Shown here: positions 33,568-41,368 of the stretch, one piece after another
Position numbering within the stretch: the stretch's first letter is position 1
Layout of the letters: the number at the start of each line of letters is the position of its first letter
Assembly: GCA_963668015.2 (NCBI GenBank)
Contig: CAXXCR010000009.1
Span: forward strand, 124,001 to 188,000
Source of the DNA: Ilyobacter_A sp963668015
GTDB taxonomy: Bacteria > Fusobacteriota > Fusobacteriia > Fusobacteriales > Fusobacteriaceae
Length of the DNA: 64,000 nucleotides
Reading direction: 5' to 3'
The notes under the pieces: generated by a model
Databases searched by the model: none
Told to the model about the DNA's origin: nothing
What the model saw: only the letters and a program-made list of their open reading frames with translations
Program-made: the position numbers and the translations under genes

Positions 33568-33924
33568 TTACTTTTCACCTTTCCATAAACCATGTATATT
33601 ACAATGCTCTCTAGCGTAAACTTTAACTGCTTTTTCGATTAAAAATTCAGCCTCTGGCTTCTCTCCTGGCTTCAGATATTTTTTGTAAACCCTGTCACCT
33701 GCAACAAGTTCTATGAACTGTATATAGTGCTCACCGGTCATGGGATGTTCTGTGGATTCCCCCACTTTTACTCTGTATCCTCCGTCTATCTCCTCTATAA
33801 AAGGTACATGCTTTTCAACAGTTGAATCAGCTGTTTTTTCCTCCATCACGTCATACCCTGCTACATCGGCATCTCCTATAATCGCCTCTAAGATGACCCC
33901 GTCTTTTTTCAGCATTTTGTTCAT
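33568..33924 (-). CDS. Superoxide reductase (neelaredoxin/desulfoferrodoxin family)
   Basis: Superoxide reductase reduces superoxide to peroxide without making oxygen, as suits an anaerobe. The 118-residue protein has the Fe(His)4(Cys) centre ligands: EKHVPFIEE near 37, STEHPMTGEHYIQFIEL near 57 (two His) and AREHCNIHGLWK near 104 (Cys and His). It lacks the N-terminal desulforedoxin-like iron domain, so it belongs to the one-iron class, although it has a short unrelated N-terminal segment. It directly follows perR. Confidence 0.92.
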   Translation of the reverse strand: MNKMLKKDGVILEAIIGDADVAGYDVMEEKTADSTVEKHVPFIEEIDGGYRVKVGESTEHPMTGEHYIQFIELVAGDRVYKKYLKPGEKPEAEFLIEKAVKVYAREHCNIHGLWKGEK

Positions 33925-33944
33925 GAAAATCCCCCTTTAAGGTT

Positions 33945-34361
33945 TTATTTTTTCAAACATTTCTCACATATTCCTTTGAAATAAAGGTGATGCTCGTTTA
34001 TCTGAAAATTGTCCAAAGTGCTTATATCTATGCCATCCATACGTATATTTATATCGTAAACTTCACCGCACTGCTGACACTTAAAGTGTCCGTGTATGCT
34101 GACATCTGCGTCATACCTTGTTTCATTTTCCTCTATGACAATAACTGTAACAATCTTCTTTTCCACGAAAAGATTCAGCGTGTTGTAAACAGTTGTCTTA
34201 GAAAGAGTGGGTATCTCCTTGATCAAAGCTTGATATATTGTATCTACAGTGGGGTGGTTTCTGTTTACAATCAGATACTCAAATATTTTCATCCTTTGAT
34301 AAGAAGGTTTTATTTCATGAGTTTTTAAATACTCTCCTATATTCTCTACATTAAATTTCAT
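33945..34361 (-). CDS. perR: Fur-family peroxide-responsive repressor
   Basis: PerR is an iron- and zinc-binding repressor that loses DNA binding when peroxide oxidises its metal-ligand histidines. The 138-residue protein has a winged helix (SYQRMKIFEYLIVNRNHPTV near 19 and TLSKTTVYNTLNLFVEK near 55), the regulatory site HGHFKCQQCGEVYD near 88 and the C-terminal zinc pair CEKCLKK. It heads an operon of superoxide reductase, ferritin, rubrerythrin and two rubredoxins, which favours PerR over Fur or Zur. A palindromic box lies in its own promoter. The ATG at 34361 follows GGGGGTGTGGA; one at 34388 is unsupported. Confidence 0.88.
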   Translation of the reverse strand: MKFNVENIGEYLKTHEIKPSYQRMKIFEYLIVNRNHPTVDTIYQALIKEIPTLSKTTVYNTLNLFVEKKIVTVIVIEENETRYDADVSIHGHFKCQQCGEVYDINIRMDGIDISTLDNFQINEHHLYFKGICEKCLKK

Positions 34362-34390
34362 TCCACACCCCCTCTGGTTTTTTTTCAAGT

Positions 34391-34405
34391 TTGTAACAGT
34401 TACAA
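34391..34405. promoter_or_regulatory. Per-box-like operator
   Basis: TTGTAACAGTTACAA is a perfect 7-1-7 palindrome, the geometry of Fur/PerR boxes. It lies five bases downstream of the predicted -10 element, over the expected transcription start, so binding would block initiation. It is adjacent to perR and points to autoregulation. Confidence 0.75.
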
Positions 34406-34409
34406 TTTT

Positions 34410-34438
34410 ATGATATTATATTTTTTTCGTTTTGTCAA
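34410..34438 (-). promoter_or_regulatory. Promoter of the perR operon
   Basis: TTGACA (34438-34433) and TATCAT (34415-34410) have a 17-base spacer, directly upstream of the palindromic operator. Confidence 0.65.
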
Positions 34439-34479
34439 TTATATGTTTCGACAAAATTTTATATACTGACTTTTTCTTT

Positions 34480-34929
34480 TTATCCTTTTTCCGATTTCAA
34501 AAACTCCATTTTAAAAGTGGTTCCCACGCCTTCCGTACTTTCAAAGCTGATGTTTCCACCGTGAGCCTCCACTATTTTCTTCACACTGGCAAGGCCAAAT
34601 CCCCTTCCGTTGTGTTTGCCACGGGTTTTTCCCATTGAAAATACATCTTTTTTGAACTCTTCAGGAATACCGTTTCCGTGGTCCTCTACAAAAACTAGGA
34701 CGGTTTCTCCCTTATCCTGCGCATATACTTTTATCTTTTCATCCTTATCAAAGGTAGCTTCATCTGCATTTTTTATAAGATTCCAGAATATATTGTATAG
34801 TCTAACCCTGTCTGCCTTTATAAGTATGTCTTCATCCATATCCAAAATTATTTTATGCCTATACCTGTACTCGTTCAAAAAGTTTTCCAAAAAAGCACTC
34901 AATCCGACATCTTCTAAGTTCAGATTCAT
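34480..34929 (-). CDS. Histidine-kinase ATPase domain, second half of a split sensor kinase
   Basis: The 149-residue protein is a HATPase_c domain: the N box YNIFWNLIKNADEA near 45-58, the G1 box VEDHGNGIPEEF near 80 and the G2 box GRGFGLASVKKIVEAHGG near 108-125. It lacks a phosphoacceptor histidine. Its ATG overlaps the stop codon of the preceding PAS/HisKA ORF (ATGA). The two ORFs would form one normal 376-residue kinase if one base were added at the junction, so this is either a natural two-subunit kinase or a frameshift. Confidence 0.8.
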   Translation of the reverse strand: MNLNLEDVGLSAFLENFLNEYRYRHKIILDMDEDILIKADRVRLYNIFWNLIKNADEATFDKDEKIKVYAQDKGETVLVFVEDHGNGIPEEFKKDVFSMGKTRGKHNGRGFGLASVKKIVEAHGGNISFESTEGVGTTFKMEFLKSEKG

Positions 34930-35609
34930 CTCAGATTCCCCGTTGCCATGCTCATAATATCCTCTAGCATGTAGTTCATTTTGTTGATGCTTCTCTCTAT
35001 ACCCTCAAAGAAGCTTTCGTTTTTCCCGCTGTCGTCTTTTTTCTTGAGCAGCGATAGGTAGCCTATTATCCCAGTAAGGGGATTTTTGAGGTCATGCACC
35101 ACTGTAGATGCCATTGCGCCTATAGAAGACAGCTTTTCCATGTATTCCATACGCTGCTTCTCGTACCTCTTCATCTTCTCTATATTTCTTATTGTCACGA
35201 TTACGTACTCATCATTTTCAAAGTAAAACGGCAGTATGTTCATCAAAACATTTAGCTCCTCTTCCTTGCCGTCTATTCTTACCTTTAGAACACCCTCTCT
35301 GTTTCTCCTTATAACCCTGTCATTTATCGCTTTCACTATACATCCGTTTACAGGGAACTCTCTTCCTTCTCCGTCCAGCGTCTGCTCTTTGACGTAGCCT
35401 ATCTCCTTGCAAAGCTCAATTCTATTGCTGTCTTCGCTTATATCTTCAAATTTTTCAGTCTCCTCAAAAAATCTCTTAAATGCATTGTTTAGGAATATCT
35501 CCTTACCGTTTTTATCAAAGAGTATTATCATAGAGGGTAGTGAATTCAAAATATTTGCCAGTATAGGACTTTTTTCCAGTTCAATTTTAATTTCTTCTTC
35601 TATAGACAT
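34926..35609 (-). CDS. PAS and HisKA domains, first half of a split sensor kinase
   Basis: The 227-residue protein has a PAS domain (about 15-140, with MIILFDKNGKEIFLNNAF near 28) and a HisKA dimerisation domain (about 155-222) with the phosphoacceptor His in GAMASTVVHDLKNPLTGIIG. It has no membrane segments, so it should sense a cytoplasmic signal. It ends just before the ATPase domain, which continues in the next frame. No response regulator is adjacent. Downstream is perR, but a separate promoter lies between them. Confidence 0.82.
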   Translation of the reverse strand: MSIEEEIKIELEKSPILANILNSLPSMIILFDKNGKEIFLNNAFKRFFEETEKFEDISEDSNRIELCKEIGYVKEQTLDGEGREFPVNGCIVKAINDRVIRRNREGVLKVRIDGKEEELNVLMNILPFYFENDEYVIVTIRNIEKMKRYEKQRMEYMEKLSSIGAMASTVVHDLKNPLTGIIGYLSLLKKKDDSGKNESFFEGIERSINKMNYMLEDIMSMATGNLR

Positions 35610-35630
35610 AAAACCACCTTCCCTCTGTTC

Positions 35631-36080
35631 TTAGCATATCTCTTTGACCATATAAAGCCTGTCCATACCAATACCATACTCATTTTTTAGAATTTTCTTT
35701 TTTTCAAATCCCATTTTTTCATAAAGTTCTATAGCCGCTTCATTCTCTGGAGACACCGTTAAATCAACTGACTCAATCCCATATTCCGAGAAATATTCCA
35801 GGCTTTTTTCCAAAAGATACTTGGCAAGCCCCTTCCCTCGGCTATTTTTTTCAGTGCAAATACCATATAGGTAGGCTCTGTTTTCTCCGAATTTTTGCAT
35901 AAACTCCGCCAAGCAGACTATACGCCCATTATTCTTTACAACAAAAACTTTCCCGTACTTTGCCAGCGGCTTTAAAACCCATTCATCCACACCGCCGTTC
36001 TTGCCAAAGGCCTCTTCCTCTATTCTTATAACCTGTTCTATCTCCTCTCTGCTGTTTATGTCAAGCTCTAAAAACTCCAT
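35631..36080 (-). CDS. GNAT-family N-acetyltransferase
   Basis: The 149-residue protein has the acetyl-CoA binding motif A (YGICTEKNSRGKGLAKYLLE, about 74-93) with the RGKGLA pyrophosphate loop, and motif B (TVSPENEAAIELYEKMGFEK near 113), which is the typical RimI/GNAT pattern. The N-terminus (MEFLELDINSREEIEQVI) is a helical receptor-binding region. Substrate cannot be assigned. It lies between truA and the split kinase, with short gaps, so the four ORFs are probably one transcript. Confidence 0.87.
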   Translation of the reverse strand: MEFLELDINSREEIEQVIRIEEEAFGKNGGVDEWVLKPLAKYGKVFVVKNNGRIVCLAEFMQKFGENRAYLYGICTEKNSRGKGLAKYLLEKSLEYFSEYGIESVDLTVSPENEAAIELYEKMGFEKKKILKNEYGIGMDRLYMVKEIC

Positions 36081-36096
36081 ATTCTAATCCCTCTTT

Positions 36097-36825
36097 CTAA
36101 TAGTTTATCTCACAAAGATATAGTCCGTTTGCCGGCGCTATTATTTTTCTCCGCTCTTTTTCAGGAACTTCCAGTTTCTCAACTATATATCCTCGAGGCA
36201 CTCTGTCGAAATACACTGCCAGTGCAGACCCCATTATTATTCTTATCATAGACTTTAAAAAGGCGTTGGCTCTTATGTACACCGAAACCCTGCTTCCATC
36301 CCTGTAAACCCTTATCTCTTTTATCTCCCTTACCGGGTTTTTAGCTCCGCAGTTGGACTGTCTAAAACTCTCGAAGTTGTGTATGCCCACAAGCGGATTT
36401 AATATGCTTTGGAGTTTTTCAACATCCAGATCTTCCTCTACCTGGGTTACAAACCTTCTTTGAAAAATATCTCTCCCGTGCGTCATTGTATATATGTACG
36501 CCCGGTCTTTGGCAGAATATCTGGCGTGAAAATCTTGATCAACCTCTTCCACTCCTAGTATGGATATATCCTCTGCAACAGCATTCTCGAGAGCAAACTT
36601 AAGCCTTCCCACGGGTATCTTCGAATTTGTAAAAAAATTGGATACCTGCATAGTTGCATGCACCCCTCTGTCCGTCCTACCGGAACTTATTAAATTTGGT
36701 TCCTCCTGCAGTATGAGCCTTAGACCCCTCTCCAATTCACCTTGCACGGTTCGTTGTTTTGGCTGCCTTTGAAAACCAAAAAAATCACTGCCGTCATACT
36801 GGTAGACCAGCTTTATATTCCTCAT
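36097..36825 (-). CDS. truA: tRNA pseudouridine synthase A
   Basis: TruA makes pseudouridine at positions 38-40 of tRNA anticodon arms. The 242-residue protein begins RNIKLVYQYDGSDFFGFQRQ, has the catalytic aspartate in SSGRTDRGVHATMQVSNF near 47-64, and later ARYSAKDRAYIYTM near 105, FESFRQSNCGAKNPVREI near 150 and NAFLKSMIRIIMGSAL near 190. The length is normal. It is the first gene of the group running toward the split kinase. Confidence 0.95.
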   Translation of the reverse strand: MRNIKLVYQYDGSDFFGFQRQPKQRTVQGELERGLRLILQEEPNLISSGRTDRGVHATMQVSNFFTNSKIPVGRLKFALENAVAEDISILGVEEVDQDFHARYSAKDRAYIYTMTHGRDIFQRRFVTQVEEDLDVEKLQSILNPLVGIHNFESFRQSNCGAKNPVREIKEIRVYRDGSRVSVYIRANAFLKSMIRIIMGSALAVYFDRVPRGYIVEKLEVPEKERRKIIAPANGLYLCEINY

Positions 36826-36894
36826 GTTTTGCTCCTTTTAAAATGAACTCCAATCTATCTGTTAACTTCTCAATCTAAGTTTATAACAATTTTA

Positions 36895-37425
36895 AAAACT
36901 AAATAAATTACTGATTTGTTATACTTTCTTTGCTTGTCCAAAGCACCTACAGGCATTCACTCCCTTTGGTCGATCAAAGTACCAAAGAAAAGACACCCGT
37001 AAAAAATTCCTAAAATCACTTCTAAACTAACTTTCTATTGAAATATAGTCGATAAATCTCTTTATTTCAATGAAAGTGGATTTCAGAAGTTGATTTCTTA
37101 ACGTAATTTTTTAAATGGGTTGAGGTTCAAATACTGTAAAAACTTCTATCTTTCGACCCTTGAAACAATCAGCGTTAAGAAAAACTGAGAAAAATCTTTA
37201 GAAAAGTTTTAGTGTCCAAAGGCGTGGTTTTCGCCAAGTTTGGCCACAAATCAAAGAACAAAGTGATTATGATTTGTGAGCCCTCAGAAAATTAATTTCT
37301 GAGTTTTACCAAAATTTTCGAGATATTTTAGCTGATTTTTCACAGGCCTTGATTTTTCTTTGTTACTTTCTTTCCATCAAGGAAAAGAAAGTAAGGTTCT
37401 CATAAATTCAATAATTTCTCTAAAG
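36895..37425. repeat. Dispersed intergenic repeat, family B, copy 2
   Basis: This copy fills most of the 700-base gap between truA and the arginine operon terminator. It starts ATAAATTACTGATTTG then CTTTCTTTGCTTGTCC, has the conserved core at 37031-37076 and ends CTCATAAATTCAATAATTTC. Relative to copy 1 it carries an extra segment in the left arm (GCACCTACAGGCATTCACTC) and a different, longer right middle (about 37190-37320). The flanking outer bases resemble family A ends. Confidence 0.78.
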
Positions 37426-37502
37426 TTCAACCCACTAATATATTACCCGACTTCCTTTAAAATACACAAAATAGTATATCATATTTTTTTGCTTTAAAAA
37501 AC

Positions 37503-37522
37503 AAAAAAGCCCGAAGGCTTTT
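37503..37522 (-). terminator. Terminator of the arginine operon
   Basis: AAAAGCC-TTCG-GGCTTTT on the minus strand is followed by a T run, directly after the stop codon of the substrate-binding protein gene. The UUCG tetraloop makes it very stable. Confidence 0.85.
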
Positions 37523-38272
37523 CTATTTTTCAATTATGTATTTTTTCATTAACTCTTGATACTTAGGACCATCAACAATTTCATCCAAGGCCTTGTTTAC
37601 CTCGTCTAATAAGTATGTATCCTCTTTTCTAAATGCCATTGCATACTCTTCTTGTATGATCTCTTGATCAACTATTTTCAGCCCGGTATTGTTTTCTACA
37701 AAGTTGTGTGCAAGCTGGTAGTCTGAAATGATGGCGTCTATTTTCCCTGAATTAAGGTCTAGTATCGCTCCGTAAGCTTTTTCATATTGCATAATTTCAA
37801 CACCTTCTATACCTTGGGCGATAGTATCACTTGTTGTTCCAAGTTGTACCCCTATCTTCTTACCTTTCATACTTTCAGCATCCACGATCTCGTCATTTCC
37901 TTCTGGAACTATAATTACCTGACTTACGTTAAAGTATGGTTTCGAGAAATTTACAGCTTTTTTTCTCTCATCTGTTACAGACATTCCTGATAAAATTATA
38001 TCAATTTTCTTTGTTTGAAGTGCCGGTAAAAGACCAGGGAAAGCCATATCGACTATTTTGAACTCAAGGCCGCTTACTCTTGCTATCTCCTCTGCCAGTT
38101 CCGGGTCAAATCCGACTATATTGTCCCCGTCTCTGTACTCAAAAGGTGCAAAGTCGGCACTTAGACCTATCACATATACCTTGTCTTCCTCTACAGCCTC
38201 TTTTTTTCCTCCGCAAGCACTTAATCCCAATACCGCAGCCAGTAAAACCAACATCATAACTAATTTCTTCAT
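37523..38272 (-). CDS. Amino-acid ABC transporter substrate-binding lipoprotein, last gene of the arginine operon
   Basis: The 249-residue protein has a lipoprotein signal peptide (MKKLVMMLVLLAAVLGLSAC, lipobox LSAC) and the family 3 solute-binding fold: FAPFEYRDGDNIVGFDPELA near 42-61, FPGLLPALQTKKIDII near 78, GMSVTDERKKAVNFSKPY near 96 and the ligand-binding GVQLGTTSD near 143. It is clearly a paralogue of the protein at 50833-51561. Its place directly after argF suggests arginine, ornithine or lysine as ligand. No permease or ATPase is adjacent, so it may share the transporter encoded at 51.6-53.0 kb. Confidence 0.87.
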   Translation of the reverse strand: MKKLVMMLVLLAAVLGLSACGGKKEAVEEDKVYVIGLSADFAPFEYRDGDNIVGFDPELAEEIARVSGLEFKIVDMAFPGLLPALQTKKIDIILSGMSVTDERKKAVNFSKPYFNVSQVIIVPEGNDEIVDAESMKGKKIGVQLGTTSDTIAQGIEGVEIMQYEKAYGAILDLNSGKIDAIISDYQLAHNFVENNTGLKIVDQEIIQEEYAMAFRKEDTYLLDEVNKALDEIVDGPKYQELMKKYIIEK

Positions 38273-38283
38273 GTAATTCTCTC

Positions 38284-39267
38284 CTATTCTCCTAAAGTTG
38301 CTACCATTACAGCTTTTATTGTGTGCATTCTATTTTCAGCCTCGTCAAATACCACTGACTGAGGGCTTTCAAATACTTCCTCTGTTACTTCCATTGCATC
38401 TAAACCAAATTTTTCTTGTATATCACTTCCTATGCTTGTTTCCGAGTTATGAAATGCTGGAAGGCAGTGCATAAAGATTGCATCATTTTTAGCATAATGC
38501 ATTGCTATTTTATTTACCTGATACGGTTTAAGCAGTTTTATTCTCTCAGCCCATACATCTTCCGGCTCTCCCATTGACAACCATACATCTGTATAGACTA
38601 CATCAACTCCGCCTATCCCCTCTTCTACTGATTCAGTAAGGCTTATCTTAGCCCCTGTCTGCTTAGCTATCTCCATAGCCTCCTCTACCAGGTTGTTCTC
38701 TGGAAAAAGTGATTTAGGAGCCACTATCCTAAAATCCATACCCATTTTTGCAGCGCCTATCATAAGCGAATTTGCCATGTTGTTTCTTCCATCGCCTAGA
38801 TATGCCATTTTTATCCCTCTCAGCTGACCTTTGTGCTCCAGTATAGTTAGCAGGTCTGCCAAAATTTGAGTCGGATGAAACTCATTTGTAAGTCCATTCC
38901 AAACAGGTACACCTGAGAATTTTGCCAGATCCTCAACTATCTCCTGACCATAACCTCTGTACTCTATCCCGTCATACATTCTTCCTAAAACCCTTGCTGT
39001 ATCAGCTATGGTCTCCTTTTTTCCTATCTGTGATCCTGTAGGTCCAAGATAAGTTACGTGAGCCCCTTGGTCGTATGCAGCCACTTCAAAGGCGCATCTT
39101 GTTCTGGTTGAGTCTTTTTCAAATATAAGGGCTATATTTTTCCCAACAAGTTTTTTCTCCTCTTTACCAGCTTTTTTATCGCTTTTAAGCTTTTTTGAAA
39201 GCTCTATCAAGTAGTATATCTCTTCAGAAGTAAAATCTGTCAATTTTAAAAAACTTCTTTCTTTCAT
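38284..39267 (-). CDS. argF: Ornithine carbamoyltransferase
   Basis: The enzyme joins ornithine and carbamoyl phosphate to citrulline. The 327-residue protein has EKDSTRTRCAFEVAAYDQGA near 50 (carbamoyl-phosphate loop STRTR), the HPTQ motif in NEFHPTQILADLLT near 130, YLGDGRNNMANSLMIGA near 157 and HCLPAFHNSE near 267 (ornithine-binding HCLP). The ATG at 39267 follows GAGGGGGCGGCG and lies 14 bases after argD; a longer in-frame start at 39297 would overlap argD and is rejected. In this operon it is biosynthetic rather than part of a deiminase pathway. Confidence 0.96.
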   Translation of the reverse strand: MKERSFLKLTDFTSEEIYYLIELSKKLKSDKKAGKEEKKLVGKNIALIFEKDSTRTRCAFEVAAYDQGAHVTYLGPTGSQIGKKETIADTARVLGRMYDGIEYRGYGQEIVEDLAKFSGVPVWNGLTNEFHPTQILADLLTILEHKGQLRGIKMAYLGDGRNNMANSLMIGAAKMGMDFRIVAPKSLFPENNLVEEAMEIAKQTGAKISLTESVEEGIGGVDVVYTDVWLSMGEPEDVWAERIKLLKPYQVNKIAMHYAKNDAIFMHCLPAFHNSETSIGSDIQEKFGLDAMEVTEEVFESPQSVVFDEAENRMHTIKAVMVATLGE

Positions 39268-39280
39268 CGCCGCCCCCTCG

Positions 39281-40453
39281 CTAATTCTCAAGTTCATCTA
39301 ATATTGCATCTATTTTTTGGATCCCCAAATCAAGCTCTTCGTAGCTTACATTTAAAGGCGGAATTACACGCACTACATTGTTTCCGGCCCCTACTACCAA
39401 AAACCCTTTTTCAAAGGCTTTTGCCACGAAATCCTTCGACTCCACACCATTAAGCTTTATCCCAAGCAGAAGTCCCATACCGTTTATCTTCTCTATGCTT
39501 TTATGCTTGACCATCAATTTTTTTATCTCTGTGCACATGTACTGGCTTTTTTTGTCTACCTCTGCCAATACCCCTGCATCCACTAGCTCCTCGATAACCG
39601 TTAAGGCAACTGCACAAGCCAGCGGGTTCCCGCCGAATGTTGTCCCGTGGTCCCCAGGAGCAAGCACCTTAGATGCCTTGCCTTTGGTCAGCATTGCACC
39701 TATAGGAAATCCTCCGCCTAAACCCTTTGCCATTGTTACTATGTCAGGTACAACTCCAAATTTCTGATAGGCAAAAAATGTTCCAAGCCTTCCAGCGCCG
39801 CACTGAACCTCGTCAAATATCAATAGTGCACCGTTTTTATCGCAAAGCTCTTTTACGCATTTCAAGAACTCTTCCTCTACCTTGATAAGACCGCCTTCGC
39901 CTTGTATAACCTCCATTATAACTGCACAGGTATCTCCATCTATTTTGGACTTAAAATCATCTATATTGTTGTACTCACACTCAACAACTCCACCTATAAG
40001 CGGCTTAAACTGCTCCTGGTATTTACCCTGACCTGTTACGGACAATGCTCCCATTGTTCTTCCGTGAAATGAGTTTTTCATGTAAAGCACCTTGCTCTTT
40101 GTTGCTGAGATGCTTTTACCATATTTTCTTGCCAATTTCAGGGCAGCCTCATTTGCCTCTGTCCCACTGTTACAAAAAAATACGCTGTCCTGCTCACCCT
40201 GCTCAACAAGTCTTCCCGCAAGCTTATTTTGCTTGTCATTCCAGTAAAGGTTTGACAGGTGTATAAGTGTTTCACCCTGCTCTTTTAATGTTGCGGCTAT
40301 TTTAGGGTGGCAGTGTCCAAGTGTATTAACTGCTATTCCCGAAACGAAGTCCAAGTACTCGTTATTATCCTCGTCATAGAGATAAATGCCTTTTCCTTTT
40401 TTAAATACCGGCTCAAATCTACCGTATGTATGCATTATATCGCTTTTACCCAT
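39281..40453 (-). CDS. argD: Acetylornithine aminotransferase
   Basis: This class III PLP enzyme converts N-acetylglutamate semialdehyde to N-acetylornithine. The 390-residue protein has FVSGIAVNTLGHCHPK near 37, FFCNSGTEANEAALKLARK near 93, SFHGRTMGALSVTGQ near 128, IFDEVQCGAGRLG near 212 and the Schiff-base lysine in TMAKGLGGGFPIGAML near 240. The length is typical. It lies 14 bases downstream of argB. A gamma-aminobutyrate or succinylornithine aminotransferase would look similar, but the operon settles the role. Confidence 0.95.
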   Translation of the reverse strand: MGKSDIMHTYGRFEPVFKKGKGIYLYDEDNNEYLDFVSGIAVNTLGHCHPKIAATLKEQGETLIHLSNLYWNDKQNKLAGRLVEQGEQDSVFFCNSGTEANEAALKLARKYGKSISATKSKVLYMKNSFHGRTMGALSVTGQGKYQEQFKPLIGGVVECEYNNIDDFKSKIDGDTCAVIMEVIQGEGGLIKVEEEFLKCVKELCDKNGALLIFDEVQCGAGRLGTFFAYQKFGVVPDIVTMAKGLGGGFPIGAMLTKGKASKVLAPGDHGTTFGGNPLACAVALTVIEELVDAGVLAEVDKKSQYMCTEIKKLMVKHKSIEKINGMGLLLGIKLNGVESKDFVAKAFEKGFLVVGAGNNVVRVIPPLNVSYEELDLGIQKIDAILDELEN

Positions 40454-40466
40454 TTTTTTACCTCCG

Positions 40467-41342
40467 TTAATCTCTGACTATCATGCTGCCGATACCTTCG
40501 TTGGTGAATATCTCCAAAAGTATGGAGTGTTTTATCCTTCCGTCTATTATATGCACTTTTTCCGCCCCTCTGTCTATGGCTGTCATGCAGGCATCTATCT
40601 TAGGCAGCATTCCACCGCTTATGGTTTCATCCTCTATTAAGCCTCTTACCTCGCTGTACTTTAAGGATTGTATCTTGCTTCCTGGATCATTTATATCCTT
40701 CAATATCCCCGGTACATCAGTCATAAGTATGAATTTATCCGCCTGAAGTGCCCCGGCTATCTCTCCGGCAACATAATCGGCATTTATATTGTACGTTTTT
40801 CCATCTTCTCCTATACCAACAGGTGATATTATAGGTATATACCCCTCTTTATCAAGTATATCGATCATTCTAGGATTTATTTTTTTCACTTTACCTACAT
40901 AACCTATGTCGATTTTCTCCCCGTCTTTTTCCAGGTATTTTTTCTCTGCAACTATCAAGTTAGAGTCCTTACCAGTTATACCAACAGCCTTTCCGCCGTT
41001 TTTATTTATCCTGGAAACTATATCCTTGTTTATCTTACCAGTTAAAACCATTTCAACGATTTCCATAGTCTCATCATCTGTGACCCTGTTCCCCAGCTTA
41101 AATTCAGCCTTCTTTCCCAATCTTGAAAGCATATCGTTTATCGCCGGTCCTCCTCCGTGGATTATCACTGGGTTTATCCCTACATACTTCATCAGGATTA
41201 TATCTTTTATAACCTGTTCTTTTATCTCTTCATTTACCATTGCGTTTCCGCCGTATTTTATAACCACGGTTTTTCCGGAAAACTCTTTGATATATGGAAG
41301 CGCTTCCATCAATATCTCTGCTTTTTCAATATTTTTTTGCAT
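40467..41342 (-). CDS. argB: Acetylglutamate kinase
   Basis: ArgB phosphorylates N-acetylglutamate, the second step of arginine synthesis. The 291-residue protein has the kinase-fold motifs VVIKYGGNAMVNEEIK near 25, VIIHGGGPAINDMLSRLG near 60, AVGITGKDSNLIVAEKK near 118 and a C-terminal GGMLPKIDACMTAIDRG near 240. It carries an N-terminal helix (MQKNIEKAEILMEALPYIKE) of the kind found in arginine-inhibited hexameric enzymes, so feedback inhibition by arginine is likely. The ribosome site is AGGAGGGAGAC. Confidence 0.96.
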   Translation of the reverse strand: MQKNIEKAEILMEALPYIKEFSGKTVVIKYGGNAMVNEEIKEQVIKDIILMKYVGINPVIIHGGGPAINDMLSRLGKKAEFKLGNRVTDDETMEIVEMVLTGKINKDIVSRINKNGGKAVGITGKDSNLIVAEKKYLEKDGEKIDIGYVGKVKKINPRMIDILDKEGYIPIISPVGIGEDGKTYNINADYVAGEIAGALQADKFILMTDVPGILKDINDPGSKIQSLKYSEVRGLIEDETISGGMLPKIDACMTAIDRGAEKVHIIDGRIKHSILLEIFTNEGIGSMIVRD

Positions 41343-41368
41343 GTCTCCCTCCTTTTTATGCGGGAATC

